Shown: piece after piece, positions 22,372-30,856 of the stretch
Position numbering within the stretch: position 1 is the stretch's first letter
Layout: the number at the start of each line of letters is the position of its first letter
Source: Prevotella sp.
Lineage (GTDB): Bacteria; Bacteroidota; Bacteroidia; Bacteroidales; Bacteroidaceae
Direction: 5' to 3'
Assembly (NCBI GenBank): GCA_024681875.1
Contig: JAILAA010000138.1
Location: 1 to 55,565, forward strand
Length of the DNA stretch: 55,565 nucleotides
The notes under the pieces: model-generated
Told to the model about the DNA's origin: nothing
Databases searched by the model: none
The model's input: only the letters and a program-made list of their open reading frames with translations
Program-made: the position numbers and the translations under genes

Positions 22372-23574
22372 ATGAAGAAAATGTTGACACTCGCGCTGCT
22401 GGCCATGATGGCTATGGGCGCACAAGCCGAGGAGAAGAACGACTCCACGGCTTCGAACAAACCCGTGTTTACCACCATCAAGGAGATTCCCATCACTTCG
22501 ATGAAGGACCAGAACCGCTCGGGCACCTGCTGGAACTACAGCACGCTGTCGTTCTTCGAGGCAGAAATCCTGAAGGCTACGGGCAAGACCTACGACCTCT
22601 GCGAGAGCTTCGTGGAGAACAAGACCTACATGGAGCGTGCCATCCAGGTGGTGCGCTATCACGGCGACTGCCAGTTTGCTCAGGGAGGATCGGCCGAGGA
22701 CGTGCTGGCCACGCTCAAGGCCCACGGCATCTGTCCTGAAGAAGCCATGCCCTTCCCCGGCTCGCTCTACGGCGACTCGCTGAACAACTTCAATGAGTTC
22801 TTCTCGCTGCTTGAGCCCTATGTGGCTGCAGTGGCCAAGAGCTCGGCCAAGAAACTCTCCAACCAGTGGAAGGTGGGCCTGCAGGGCATCCTCGACGCCT
22901 ATCTGGGCCAGTGCCCCGAGAAGTTCACCTATGAGGGCAAGGAGTATACCCCGAAGACCTTCGTGCAGAGCCTGGGCATTAACCTCGACGACTATGTCAG
23001 CATCACCAGCTATACGCACCATCCCTTCTACACCGGCTTTGCCGTGGAGGTGCAGGACAACTGGCGCTTCCCGCTGAGCTATAACCTGCCCATCGACGAG
23101 ATGATGCAGGTCATCGACAACGCCGTGGCCAACGGCTACACCGTGGCCTGGGGCGGCGACGTGTCGGAAGAGGGATTCACCCGTCAGGGTCTGGCCTACG
23201 CCATCGACGGCGAGGCTGCCAAGAGCCTGGCTGGCAGCGATATGGCCCGTTGGCTGAAGCTCACCGCCGCCAAGCGCAAGAACGTCATCGACTCCTTAGG
23301 CTGCAAGGTGCCTGAGATTATCCCCACACAGGAGATGCGCCAGGAACGCTTCGACAACTGGGAGCTGACCGACGACCACGGTATGCTGATCTATGGCGTG
23401 GCCAAGGACCAGTACGGAAAGGAATATTACATGGTGAAGAACTCGTGGGGTGAGACCGGCGACTACAAGGGCATCTGGTACATGACCAAGAACTTCATCG
23501 CCCTCAATACGATGGACTTCCTTGTGAACAAGAATGCTATTCCCAAGGCCATCCGCAAGAAGCTGGGCCTGTAG
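22372..23574 (+). CDS. Exported C1-family peptidase (aminopeptidase C / bleomycin hydrolase type)
   Basis: 400 residues with a clear signal peptide (MKKMLTLALLAMMAMGAQA). The catalytic cysteine is in MKDQNRSGTCWNYSTLSFFE (oxyanion Gln in KDQ, Cys after GT), the histidine in DDHGMLIYGVAKD and the asparagine in VKNSWGETG. The spacing and the long insert between Cys and His are those of the C1B group (bleomycin hydrolase). Unlike the cytoplasmic enzyme it is exported. The last residues (AIPKAIRKKLGL) match the family end. It has its own promoter and is convergent with the next gene, 11 bases apart. Confidence 0.9.
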   Translation: MKKMLTLALLAMMAMGAQAEEKNDSTASNKPVFTTIKEIPITSMKDQNRSGTCWNYSTLSFFEAEILKATGKTYDLCESFVENKTYMERAIQVVRYHGDCQFAQGGSAEDVLATLKAHGICPEEAMPFPGSLYGDSLNNFNEFFSLLEPYVAAVAKSSAKKLSNQWKVGLQGILDAYLGQCPEKFTYEGKEYTPKTFVQSLGINLDDYVSITSYTHHPFYTGFAVEVQDNWRFPLSYNLPIDEMMQVIDNAVANGYTVAWGGDVSEEGFTRQGLAYAIDGEAAKSLAGSDMARWLKLTAAKRKNVIDSLGCKVPEIIPTQEMRQERFDNWELTDDHGMLIYGVAKDQYGKEYYMVKNSWGETGDYKGIWYMTKNFIALNTMDFLVNKNAIPKAIRKKLGL

Positions 23575-23585
23575 CCGTCAGGCAA

Positions 23586-24734
23586 TTAGTTACCCACTTT
23601 TTTCCGGCCTCTCTCTATGATAATGGTTGGGCGACGGAGCTGTCGGCTCTGTTTACGTCCGAGAAGGTCATAGCGAGAGGCCGTACTGTTTTCACAGCAC
23701 GCTGGCTGTGTGATTCCTGAAGCGTCTTCTTTCTTCACAGGAATATAGCGCAGGTTGTTGGTGATGATTGTGTTGACCAGTTCCTGGCCTTTGACCTCAT
23801 AGGAACCGGAAGCGTCTGTACCGGCAAAGTCCATAAAGACAATGCCCGTGGGACCGGCATGTGTCTCGTCTGCCAGATAGTCTATGACTTTCCTATTGCA
23901 CTGGGCGGCATTGTCCTTGTTGCCGTCGGTCGATGCCGAAGCGGTGTAGCCGGATGTGCAGTTGATGCAGACAGTCAGATGCTGGGTATTCTTGTAGACA
24001 TTATTCTTTGTAGAGAAATTGAGCAGCTTCTCTATACCATTGAGCTTGGCGGTCATATTCTCCATCACTTCAAAGAAGTCCTGAACGTAGAGCTTACAGG
24101 CCGCTCCGACAGATCCTCTGATAAAACCGCTGACATAGTCGGCCTGGTGCCCCCAGCCATTGATAAAGCCGCCAACGGGCGTAGTGGCATACTTGTCACG
24201 GGAGAGGACGAGCACCTTTCCTCGCAGTTCGCCCACGGTGATGTCACGTTTATAGTCGGACAGCTGAGGACGGATATCGTCGCTGTTCAGGCATGTGTTC
24301 ATCATGTCATTCCATTGGTTGCTATTGTCGTCGCCGTCGCTCTCATGGCGCATGACGACAACCACGAACTCAGTGGGGTGCTCGGCAACGAACTGGCATA
24401 GCTGCTTGAGCGTTTCAGGAAACGTAGCCTTGGTCTGCAGAATGCCGTGATTGATGACCAGTTCATTTTCAGCGACACAGGGACGGAGGTCGAAAGCTCT
24501 TACACCACAGTCTAATTGCTGGGCAATGCTGAGGTCTTGGGTCTGTCCCATCGACGGGCCGAACATCTCGCCCAGATAGCCCGTCCAGCCCTCACCCGTA
24601 GCGCTGTCATGGGTGCCGGGAATGCTTACTTGCGACAGGTAAGTGTTGTCGTCTAACTGTCCCATCCAGTCTTCGGCCAGACATACTGCTGTCGTCTGGA
24701 CAAGAAGCGCTGTGATTGCTAAAAGTCTTTTCAT
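23586..24734 (-). CDS. PI-PLC X-domain-like secreted phosphodiesterase
   Basis: 382 residues with a signal peptide (MKRLLAITALLVQTTAVCLA). Active-site features of bacterial phosphatidylinositol phospholipase C: SIPGTHDSATG (first histidine, about residue 39), VRAFDLRPCV (arginine) and VINHGIL (second histidine). FVVVVMRHESDGDD and VLVLSRDKY complete the barrel strands. The C-terminal RYDLLGRKQSRQLRRPTIII has the look of a Prevotella sorting tail (LLGRK, then a basic strand), so type IX export is possible. The start at 24734 was preferred over one further upstream that would overlap the promoter box. The lipid or other substrate is unknown. Confidence 0.85.
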   Translation of the reverse strand: MKRLLAITALLVQTTAVCLAEDWMGQLDDNTYLSQVSIPGTHDSATGEGWTGYLGEMFGPSMGQTQDLSIAQQLDCGVRAFDLRPCVAENELVINHGILQTKATFPETLKQLCQFVAEHPTEFVVVVMRHESDGDDNSNQWNDMMNTCLNSDDIRPQLSDYKRDITVGELRGKVLVLSRDKYATTPVGGFINGWGHQADYVSGFIRGSVGAACKLYVQDFFEVMENMTAKLNGIEKLLNFSTKNNVYKNTQHLTVCINCTSGYTASASTDGNKDNAAQCNRKVIDYLADETHAGPTGIVFMDFAGTDASGSYEVKGQELVNTIITNNLRYIPVKKEDASGITQPACCENSTASRYDLLGRKQSRQLRRPTIIIERGRKKVGN

Positions 24735-24755
24735 TTCAGGTGTTGTTGTATGGTG

Positions 24756-24763
24756 CAAAGATA
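24756..24763 (-). promoter_or_regulatory. -7 element of the PI-PLC-like gene
   Basis: TATCTTTG on the minus strand, 22 bases upstream of the start codon. -33 element not evident. Confidence 0.55.
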
Positions 24764-24808
24764 CAATTCCGCAATCAACTGATATTCGGTTGATTGCGGA
24801 TTTTCTTG

Positions 24809-24882
24809 TGATTCCGTCGGGATTCGAACCCGAGACCCACAGCTTAGAAGGCTGTTGCTCTATCCAGCTGAGCTACGGAACC
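24809..24882 (-). tRNA. tRNA-Arg (TCT)
   Basis: Minus strand. Acceptor GGTTCCG with CGGAATC, anticodon stem ACAGC/GCTGT around CTTCTAA (anticodon TCT), T arm TCGGG-TTCGAAT-CCCGA. No encoded CCA. Confidence 0.95.
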
Positions 24883-24918
24883 AGCTTTCTACGATGCCGG
24901 TGGCTGTAAAAGCGGGTG

Positions 24919-24949
24919 CAAAGGTAGGCATTTTCCTTGAGACTGCAAA
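24919..24949 (-). promoter_or_regulatory. Promoter of tRNA-Arg (TCT)
   Basis: Minus-strand TTTG (24949-24946), 19 bases, TACCTTTG (24926-24919). Exact consensus, 37 bases before the tRNA. Confidence 0.85.
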
Positions 24950-24964
24950 ATTTTTAGGCATTTA

Positions 24965-25816
24965 TTACACGGAAAAACTGATGTAGGCGCGGTCGTCGAA
25001 GCTGTGGTTGCCTGGAATGAAGGCCTTGGTGGCCATGAAGGCGGGGCCGATGTTGAGCGGGTCTTTCTCACGCTGTTCAGCCAGACGAGCCTCGCTCTCG
25101 CTGAGCGTGGGGCAGAGGAAGGGGTAGCCGTCGGAGGCCAAGACGATGTGCCAGGGCTGGAAGTCGAGGGGGATGATGCGGACGTGTTTTTCGTCGACGG
25201 GAAAACCGTCGACCACACTGTAGCCGTTGTTCTGGTGCTGCATGGTCTCGAGCATACGGGGGATGATGGCCTCGCGGGCGGTGTCGGATAGTTTTTGGCA
25301 ACGGACGGACACGGAATCACACGGATCGGCAAGCCACTGCCGGTATTCGGGGCTGGACGTGATGATGTCGGCACGACGCTGAGCCAACTCGGCCTCGTAG
25401 GGCTTGGGATTGTCGAAGAACTGGTCACCCACTAAACATTGGCAGTCGCCTATCATCCAGATCTCGCGGCGCAGGCGGCTGAAGACGATGCAGCTGGCTG
25501 TGAGGCGGTCTTCGGGATGCTCTGCCAGATGGGGCAGCAGCGATTTGACGTAGCGGCGACGGATGGCCTCTGTGGCCCCTTTGCAGAACTGATGGCAGCT
25601 GATGTCCTTCGGCATCTTCCTGATGAATGCGGCAATGGTGCGCATGGCCAGCTCGCCGTTGCTGTGCTTCCTCAGCGAATAGTCCTTGTGGCAGCGTCGG
25701 CGGCTCTTCGACGTGGAGCCGTCGATGACGGCTATGAAGTCAGGGGTGACGACGATGCCGTCCTCGCTTCTCTTGGCGGGGTTCTTCGGAACGATGGTCT
25801 GCTCGATGATTTGCAT
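24965..25816 (-). CDS. PP2C-like phosphatase-fold protein, unknown role
   Basis: 283 residues. Several PP2C landmarks are visible in order: the metal-binding DG of VIDGSTSK (about 33), IWMIGDCQCLVGD in place of the family GD motif, HIVLASDGYPFLCP (LxSDG) and the late DDRAYISF. The first acidic motif (EDGIVV) is partly altered. It may be an active Ser/Thr phosphatase or a relative. A segment WLADPCDSVSVRCQKLS is encoded by ACGGACGGACACGGAATCAC-type repeats (25296-25330), probably an insert. The first 77 bases overlap the end of the ygiQ gene in another frame, so the two are expressed together. Confidence 0.65.
   Translation of the reverse strand: MQIIEQTIVPKNPAKRSEDGIVVTPDFIAVIDGSTSKSRRRCHKDYSLRKHSNGELAMRTIAAFIRKMPKDISCHQFCKGATEAIRRRYVKSLLPHLAEHPEDRLTASCIVFSRLRREIWMIGDCQCLVGDQFFDNPKPYEAELAQRRADIITSSPEYRQWLADPCDSVSVRCQKLSDTAREAIIPRMLETMQHQNNGYSVVDGFPVDEKHVRIIPLDFQPWHIVLASDGYPFLCPTLSESEARLAEQREKDPLNIGPAFMATKAFIPGNHSFDDRAYISFSV
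25296..25330. repeat. ACGGACGG / CACGGAATCACACGG array in the PP2C-like gene
   Basis: ACGGACGGACACGGAATCAC then ACGGATCGG: short units of about 7-8 bases (CACGGAA, CACACGGAT). In frame, in a region without conserved motifs. Confidence 0.4.
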
Positions 25817-27842
25817 GATGTGGAGGGGCTGATGGAGTGGGGTGGGGTGTTGGTGCGTTGGGGAAGAGCTGGCGTGCGAGGTCGGTGCGGCCTATGCGTC
25901 GGAGGCTCTGCTCAATGTTGCGCCTTTCCTCGGGTTTATACCAGAAGAAGAACTGACGCTGGGCCAGCTTTTCACGTGGTGTCTTGGCGCTGAAGACGGG
26001 CTCCAAAGTATAGGGGTCGTAGCCCGTGTACCACATCTCGGTGGCAACGGTCATCGGCGTAGGCGTGAAGTCCTGCACCTGTTCCAGCTGGAAGTCCATG
26101 TTCTTGGTCAACACGGCGAGCTCGGCCATGTCTGCCTCGCGGCATCCGGGATGGCTGCTGATGAAGTAGGGGATGATTTGCTGCCTAAGGTTCTCCTCGC
26201 GATTGATGCGGTCGAAGATGCGCTTGAACTCGCAAAACTGCGTGAACGAGGGCTTGCGCATGAGGTAGAGCACACGGTCGCTGGTGTGCTCGGGGGCCAC
26301 CTTCAGGCGTCCGCTGACATGACGGGTGATGAGCTCGCGGGTGTATTCCTGTGCCGAGCGGTTGGCTTCTTCGTCCTTGCTTCGGTGTAGCAAGAGATCG
26401 TAGCGCACACCGCTGCCGATGAAGCTCTTCTTGATGCCGGGCAGGGCATCGACGGCGTGGTAGATGTCGAGCAGCTTCTGATGGCTGGTGTTGAGATTCG
26501 GACATATCTGCGGATGGATGCAGCTGGGACGCTTGCACTTTTCGCAGGCTTTGAGATTGCGTCCGTGCATGCCGTACATATTGGCCGACGGGCCGCCCAG
26601 GTCGCTGAGATAGCCCTTGAAACCGGGCAGCTGCATCACCTGCTTCACCTCTTTGAGGATGCTCTCCTTCGAGCGGCAGGCGATGAACTTGCCCTGATGG
26701 GCGGAGATGGTGCAGAAGGCACAGCCGCCGAAACAGCCGCGATGGATGTTGACGCTGAACTTGATCATCTCATAGGCGGGGATGGTCTTGCCCTTGTACT
26801 TCGGATGCGGCAGGCGCGTGTAGGGCAGGTCAAACGAGGCATCGAGCTCCTCGGTGGTCATAGGAGGGTAGGGAGGGTTGACGATGACGAACAGACTCTC
26901 CCCCAACCCCTCCCTATAAGGGAGGGGAGAAGATACTTCCTTCGCAGAAACTCCTTTTTGAGGGTATTTGCTCCCCTCCCTTATAGGGAGGGGTTGGGGG
27001 AGAGTCTCTTGTATCAGCCGCTTGGCGTGCATCATGTTCGACTGCTCTTCGATGTGGCGGAAGTTCTCGGCCTGCGCTTTTTTGTCCTTCAGACATTCTT
27101 CGTGGCTGTGGAGGACGATGTCGTCGGGCTTGATGCCGCCGGGGATTTGGTCGGCCGGTTTGATGAAGACGGTCTGCGGGATGTCGGTGATGTCTCCAAT
27201 GGCATCACCATCAGACAGCCTGCGGGCCAGTTCGATGGTGGCTTTCTCGCCCATGCCGTAGGTAATCATGTCGGCCCCTGAATCAACAAGGATGCAGGGG
27301 CGCAGACGGTCTTGCCAATAGTCGTAGTGGGTGAGGCGGCGCAGCGAGGCCTCAATGCCGCCGAGCACGATGGGCACGTCGGGATAGAGCTCACGCAGAA
27401 TCTTGGAATAGACGATGGTGGGATATTCGGGCCGCAGGTCGTGGCGCCCGTCGGGTGAGTAGGCATCCTCTGAGCGCAGGCGGCGTGCAGCGGTGTATTT
27501 GTTCACCATCGAGTCCATGCAGCCGGGCGAGATGCCGAAGAACAGTCGCGGGCGGCCCAGCTTCTTGAAGTCGCGGTAGTCGCCGTGCCAGTCGGGCTGC
27601 GGCACGATGGCCACGCGATAGCCTGCCGCCTCTAAGGTGCGACCGATGACGGAGGCTCCGAAGGAAGGATGGTCGACGTAGGCATCAGCCGAGAACAGAA
27701 TCACGTCGACGTAGTCCCATCCACGCAATTCCAGCTCCTTCTTGGTGGTGGGAAGGAAGTCGGTTAGCAGACCCACCCCCTGCCCCTCCCTGCACGGAGG
27801 GGAGTAGTTACTCTTGCCACTTCTTTTTCCCTCATTATTCAT
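25740..27842 (-). CDS. YgiQ family radical SAM protein
   Basis: 700 residues. The radical SAM cluster motif is in HRGCFGGCAFCTISAHQGK (CxxxCxxC), just after the middle. Earlier parts fit YgiQ: GWDYVDVILFSADAYVDHPS, FGISPGCMDSMVNKYT, VLGGIEASLRRLTHYDYW, GMGEKATIELARRL. Later parts too: CEKCKRPSCIHPQICPNLN, FIGSGVRYDLLLH, HVSGRLKVAPEHTSD, QVQDFTPTPMTVATEMWYTG. The reaction is not established. Element inserts: 26894-27008 in the middle (LPQPLPIREGSK and SSPLPYREGLGES) and 27769-27894 at the 5' end, which replaced the natural start (the family would begin about MLTDFLPTTKKELELR). The Pro/His/Arg-rich tail after LARQLFPNAPT is read out of the PP2C-like gene. Confidence 0.88.
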   Translation of the reverse strand: MNNEGKRSGKSNYSPPCREGQGVGLLTDFLPTTKKELELRGWDYVDVILFSADAYVDHPSFGASVIGRTLEAAGYRVAIVPQPDWHGDYRDFKKLGRPRLFFGISPGCMDSMVNKYTAARRLRSEDAYSPDGRHDLRPEYPTIVYSKILRELYPDVPIVLGGIEASLRRLTHYDYWQDRLRPCILVDSGADMITYGMGEKATIELARRLSDGDAIGDITDIPQTVFIKPADQIPGGIKPDDIVLHSHEECLKDKKAQAENFRHIEEQSNMMHAKRLIQETLPQPLPIREGSKYPQKGVSAKEVSSPLPYREGLGESLFVIVNPPYPPMTTEELDASFDLPYTRLPHPKYKGKTIPAYEMIKFSVNIHRGCFGGCAFCTISAHQGKFIACRSKESILKEVKQVMQLPGFKGYLSDLGGPSANMYGMHGRNLKACEKCKRPSCIHPQICPNLNTSHQKLLDIYHAVDALPGIKKSFIGSGVRYDLLLHRSKDEEANRSAQEYTRELITRHVSGRLKVAPEHTSDRVLYLMRKPSFTQFCEFKRIFDRINREENLRQQIIPYFISSHPGCREADMAELAVLTKNMDFQLEQVQDFTPTPMTVATEMWYTGYDPYTLEPVFSAKTPREKLAQRQFFFWYKPEERRNIEQSLRRIGRTDLARQLFPNAPTPHPTPSAPPHHANHRADHRSEEPRQEKRGRHRRHP
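26894..27008. repeat. Paired inverted GC palindrome element inside ygiQ
   Basis: GACTCTCCCCCAACCCCTCC with CTATAAGGGAGGGGAG, then inverted CTCCCCTCCCTTATAGGGAG with GGGTTGGGGGAGAGTC; spacer about 45 bases. The halves are near-perfect inverted copies. Confidence 0.85.
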
Positions 27843-27894
27843 CTAGAGTCGTTTTACTCCCCTACCTGTAGGGAGGGGTCGGGGGTGGGTCTCA
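27769..27894. repeat. Paired inverted GC palindrome element at the 5' end of ygiQ
   Basis: AGACCCACCCCCTGCCCCTC with CCTGCACGGAGGGGAGTA, spacer, then ACTCCCCTACCTGTAGGGAG with GGGTCGGGGGTGGGTCT. The ygiQ start codon (27842) lies in the spacer, so the element now provides the first codons of ygiQ; its other end touches the stop codon of the 115-residue gene. Confidence 0.85.
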
Positions 27895-27896
27895 TT

Positions 27897-28244
27897 TTAG
27901 TTGAACGGTGTTCCCTGGAATGCGCGTGTGGTCATACCGAGGTTGCCGTTGCCGCGGTTCTTCCACTCCACAAAGAGCTGGAAGAGTTGCTGCAGGCCGA
28001 AAGCCTTCATGTTAGGGTTGTAGACAACGTCGAGGCAGAGGTCGAGCAGGGCTTTGTCGCGGCCTGCATCCGACTCCAGAAGTGCGCGAATGTTCAGCTT
28101 CAGCTTGTTCAGCGTCTCCTCGTCCACGTAGCCGTGTGACTCCTGTACCTCGCGCATCAGCTGGTATTTGTCCAGCGTCTGCAAGTGTTCTTCACTCACC
28201 TCAATGGTTCTCGTTCCTGTTGAATTAGCTTGGATTTTAGACAT
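27897..28244 (-). CDS. Hypothetical protein, 115 residues
   Basis: Soluble, helix-rich protein without signal or membrane segment: STGTRTIEVSEEHLQTLDKY, QLMREVQESHGYVDEETLNK, LKLNIRALLESDAGRDKALL, DLCLDVVYNPNMKAFGLQQL, FQLFVEWKNRGNGN. I do not recognise a family. The stop is directly beside the GC element that precedes ygiQ; 11 bases separate its start from the end of the 866-residue secreted protein gene. Confidence 0.7.
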   Translation of the reverse strand: MSKIQANSTGTRTIEVSEEHLQTLDKYQLMREVQESHGYVDEETLNKLKLNIRALLESDAGRDKALLDLCLDVVYNPNMKAFGLQQLFQLFVEWKNRGNGNLGMTTRAFQGTPFN

Positions 28245-28255
28245 GGTATTGTGGT

Positions 28256-30856
28256 TTAGTTAGGTATCAGATAAGAAAGGATGCCCTGCATGATGGCTCG
28301 GCGCATGCCTGCGTCGGTGATGCACTCGAAGGGGAATCCCATGGTGAAAGCATGATAGTCCTGGCCTCCGTAGGCTACGGCAGCGCTGTTGTTGTTGGCA
28401 TAGACCATTGCGGGGAAGGCTGCACTGTTGGTGGGCATCAGCACATCGGTGCGTGTGGCGGCATAGTGCTGCTCGTTCAGCTGATGATGGAAGCTGAAGC
28501 TGGTGCCAAGGCCGGTGACCAAGCCGCTGGCGTCGCGATAGTCGCAAGGAGAGCTCACCTTCAGCACGTCGCTGAGGAACTGCCGCTCCTGCGGCTGCTG
28601 CATGTCGGTGCCGATGTAGGCGCCGCTGACCAGCAGGTTGCCGTGACCTGCCGTATACTGGCGCAGGATGTTCTGCATGGCAGGCTTGAATGATTTGTAG
28701 GGCACGAGGCTGTGGCCGTCGTTGCGCTCCAGACCAAGGATGAGGTCGACTAGACTGTAGGAAGACAGCGGCACGTAGCCACCCTCGACAGCCTGAGCGG
28801 AGGTGCTGACGATGCTGAAGCGTCCCGTGGCGGCGATGGCCTCGGCATGGGTGCGCACGTAGTTGAAGTCGTTGCCTGCGATGATCTTGCCGGCCAGCTC
28901 GCTGGTGGAGAAGCCTAAGCCCGTGGAATCCTCGAGCCCGATGCGCGAGACATCGAAGACACGCTGGCGTCCGAGAATGCCTGCTGTGCGGCCGTAGCTC
29001 ACGCCCGGGTCTTCGTCCAGGTCAAAGCCTTGCCCTATGCGGCTGATGGCAGGCGACGAGAGACGGTGGAAACCGTTGACAATCATGGCGCGGTGGGGAG
29101 CCTGCGGGTTGTAATAGGCTGAAAGCACCTCGGTGGGGAAACTCCTGCCACCATCGTTGACGGCGCGCACTTGGAAACTGTAGAGAATGTTGGGCTGCAG
29201 CTTCACATTACATGACGTGCCGCGCAGCAGCGTGCCGTTGTCGAAGCCGCCGTCGCCTTGCGCAATATATAAGATGTAGCCCGTGGGCTCAGACGTCTTC
29301 TCTTGTGAGTCTATGAGACCTTGCCAGCTGAGGCGTACCTCGCTGCCGTTCTTGTTCGAGAACTCACAGTGGAAATGGTCGGGTGCGAGTGGCGTCACGG
29401 CATATTTCTCGCCGTGATGACGTGTGATGAAGCGTAAGGTGGTCTTGTAGATGGAACGCGCCATCCAGTAGCGGAAGTTCGGGTCGAGGCCATAGCGCAT
29501 GTCGCCGAAGTTCTGGTGAGACAGTGTCTCGAGAATACTGCTGGGCACGATGGGCAGGCGCGTCTCAGAGTAGTTGCGGTCGTAGAGCTTGCGCAGCTTC
29601 CATTCGCCGAAGCGGTATTGCAAGTCCTGCGTGGTGTTGTTCAATAAGGCTGTAGCCAGTTCCTTCGAGGCGTTGCGGCTCATGCCTGTGGCTAAGGTAG
29701 CCGGGCCGTTGCCGGTGGTGCAGATAGAAAGCGTGCCGTAGACGCCTGTGCCGTCGGTTGTGTAGCCGGCGTCGCTGTGTATGGCCAATGAAAGCTCGAT
29801 GGGTACTTTCCTTCCGGCAGAATCAGGTGCGAAGGCAGATCCGCCGCATAGCAGGTTCTGCATATACGAGCGCACGTTGATGTCGTCGGCATAGTCGTTG
29901 AGACCGTCTTTGAAGCTGTAGACGCTATAGGGCATACCGGCCCATTGTGCATAGTATCGGGCGCCTTCAAGGCAGCGGGGCATTCCGCTGGTGCGCCCGC
30001 CTCGGCTGATGTTGCCCATGCCGCCGCCGAAGCGCACGGCGTCGGTAGTGACGATGCCTGAGCGATGGCTGCTAAGGTTGCTGACAACGACGCGGTTGCC
30101 TTCTGTCATGCCTGCATCGAAGTCGAAGGTGCCCAGATAGACCCAGGTGGAGCCGCCCATCTGCTGGTTGACGTGAAACTCGGTGGGTACGCCCTTGTGC
30201 CACACGGTATAGTGGGCGTCGTCGATGCTGCCGGGTACGGTCTGATAGCTCACATAGACGGCATAGCGTCCAGCCTCGGGCAGGTTGGGCTGATAGTTTA
30301 CTTCGCTCACCTTGTTCTTGGCGCGAGTTACTTCAGCCATGCGTGCCGTGCCAGCCGTGAAGGGATTTTCGCCGTCGCGGTAGGCGCCGCTGTGCATCGA
30401 GAAACCGGGCTGCGGGGCTGCCTGCCAAGCGTTGCGGAAATAGCTCTCTTCATAGCGGAAGGCCATGATGCTGTTCGTGGGGTCGTTGTCGACGATGACC
30501 TCGTTCTTCTGCCAGTCGCGCTCGCGTGGTGAGAAGACCACGGCTCCAGCGTCCTCGAGCATGGGCATGAGATAGGGCACGACGATGGTCTGTGTGAAGA
30601 GGTCCTCGCAGGTGGTAAACAGTGCCGGGCGCTGCCAGCGCCACTTCCCCTTACCCTGGTCGTAGTAGATGCCGTGGCTGGCCCAGAGTGCAATGTGACG
30701 TCCTTGCAGGCCGCGGCTGATGTTATAGGGCAACGATGCGTTCTGTACCCACGGCTCGCCCTTGTGGTCGGTGTGTCCCCAGCTGGTTTGCGCATTAACA
30801 GAAACCAGGGATGATAATATGACGATGGTTACTAGAAAAACTAGTCTTCTATACAT
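28256..30856 (-). CDS. Secreted protein with amidase-like, FN3 and golvesin C-terminal-like domains
   Basis: 866 residues with signal peptide (FLVTIVILSSLVSVNAQ). Residues about 60-130 and 280-480 form a catalytic part resembling N-acetylmuramoyl-L-alanine amidases: SLAIHSDAGYT (metal-binding His) and PSSILETLSHQNFGD (acidic). Between them, residues about 180-260 (PEAGRYAVYVSYQTVPGSID, STWVYLGTFDFDAGM) match the golvesin C-terminal domain. A fibronectin type III unit follows (VRLSWQGLIDS, GYILYIAQGDGG, YSFQVRAVNDGG). The remaining C-terminal 250 residues (MIVNGFHRLSSPA, LLVSGAYIGTDM) look like a glutaminase/amidotransferase-like fold. Related Bacteroides proteins are often labelled xanthan lyase, a label I would not rely on. 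Overlaps the acyltransferase gene by 8 bases. Confidence 0.7.
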   Translation of the reverse strand: MYRRLVFLVTIVILSSLVSVNAQTSWGHTDHKGEPWVQNASLPYNISRGLQGRHIALWASHGIYYDQGKGKWRWQRPALFTTCEDLFTQTIVVPYLMPMLEDAGAVVFSPRERDWQKNEVIVDNDPTNSIMAFRYEESYFRNAWQAAPQPGFSMHSGAYRDGENPFTAGTARMAEVTRAKNKVSEVNYQPNLPEAGRYAVYVSYQTVPGSIDDAHYTVWHKGVPTEFHVNQQMGGSTWVYLGTFDFDAGMTEGNRVVVSNLSSHRSGIVTTDAVRFGGGMGNISRGGRTSGMPRCLEGARYYAQWAGMPYSVYSFKDGLNDYADDINVRSYMQNLLCGGSAFAPDSAGRKVPIELSLAIHSDAGYTTDGTGVYGTLSICTTGNGPATLATGMSRNASKELATALLNNTTQDLQYRFGEWKLRKLYDRNYSETRLPIVPSSILETLSHQNFGDMRYGLDPNFRYWMARSIYKTTLRFITRHHGEKYAVTPLAPDHFHCEFSNKNGSEVRLSWQGLIDSQEKTSEPTGYILYIAQGDGGFDNGTLLRGTSCNVKLQPNILYSFQVRAVNDGGRSFPTEVLSAYYNPQAPHRAMIVNGFHRLSSPAISRIGQGFDLDEDPGVSYGRTAGILGRQRVFDVSRIGLEDSTGLGFSTSELAGKIIAGNDFNYVRTHAEAIAATGRFSIVSTSAQAVEGGYVPLSSYSLVDLILGLERNDGHSLVPYKSFKPAMQNILRQYTAGHGNLLVSGAYIGTDMQQPQERQFLSDVLKVSSPCDYRDASGLVTGLGTSFSFHHQLNEQHYAATRTDVLMPTNSAAFPAMVYANNNSAAVAYGGQDYHAFTMGFPFECITDAGMRRAIMQGILSYLIPN

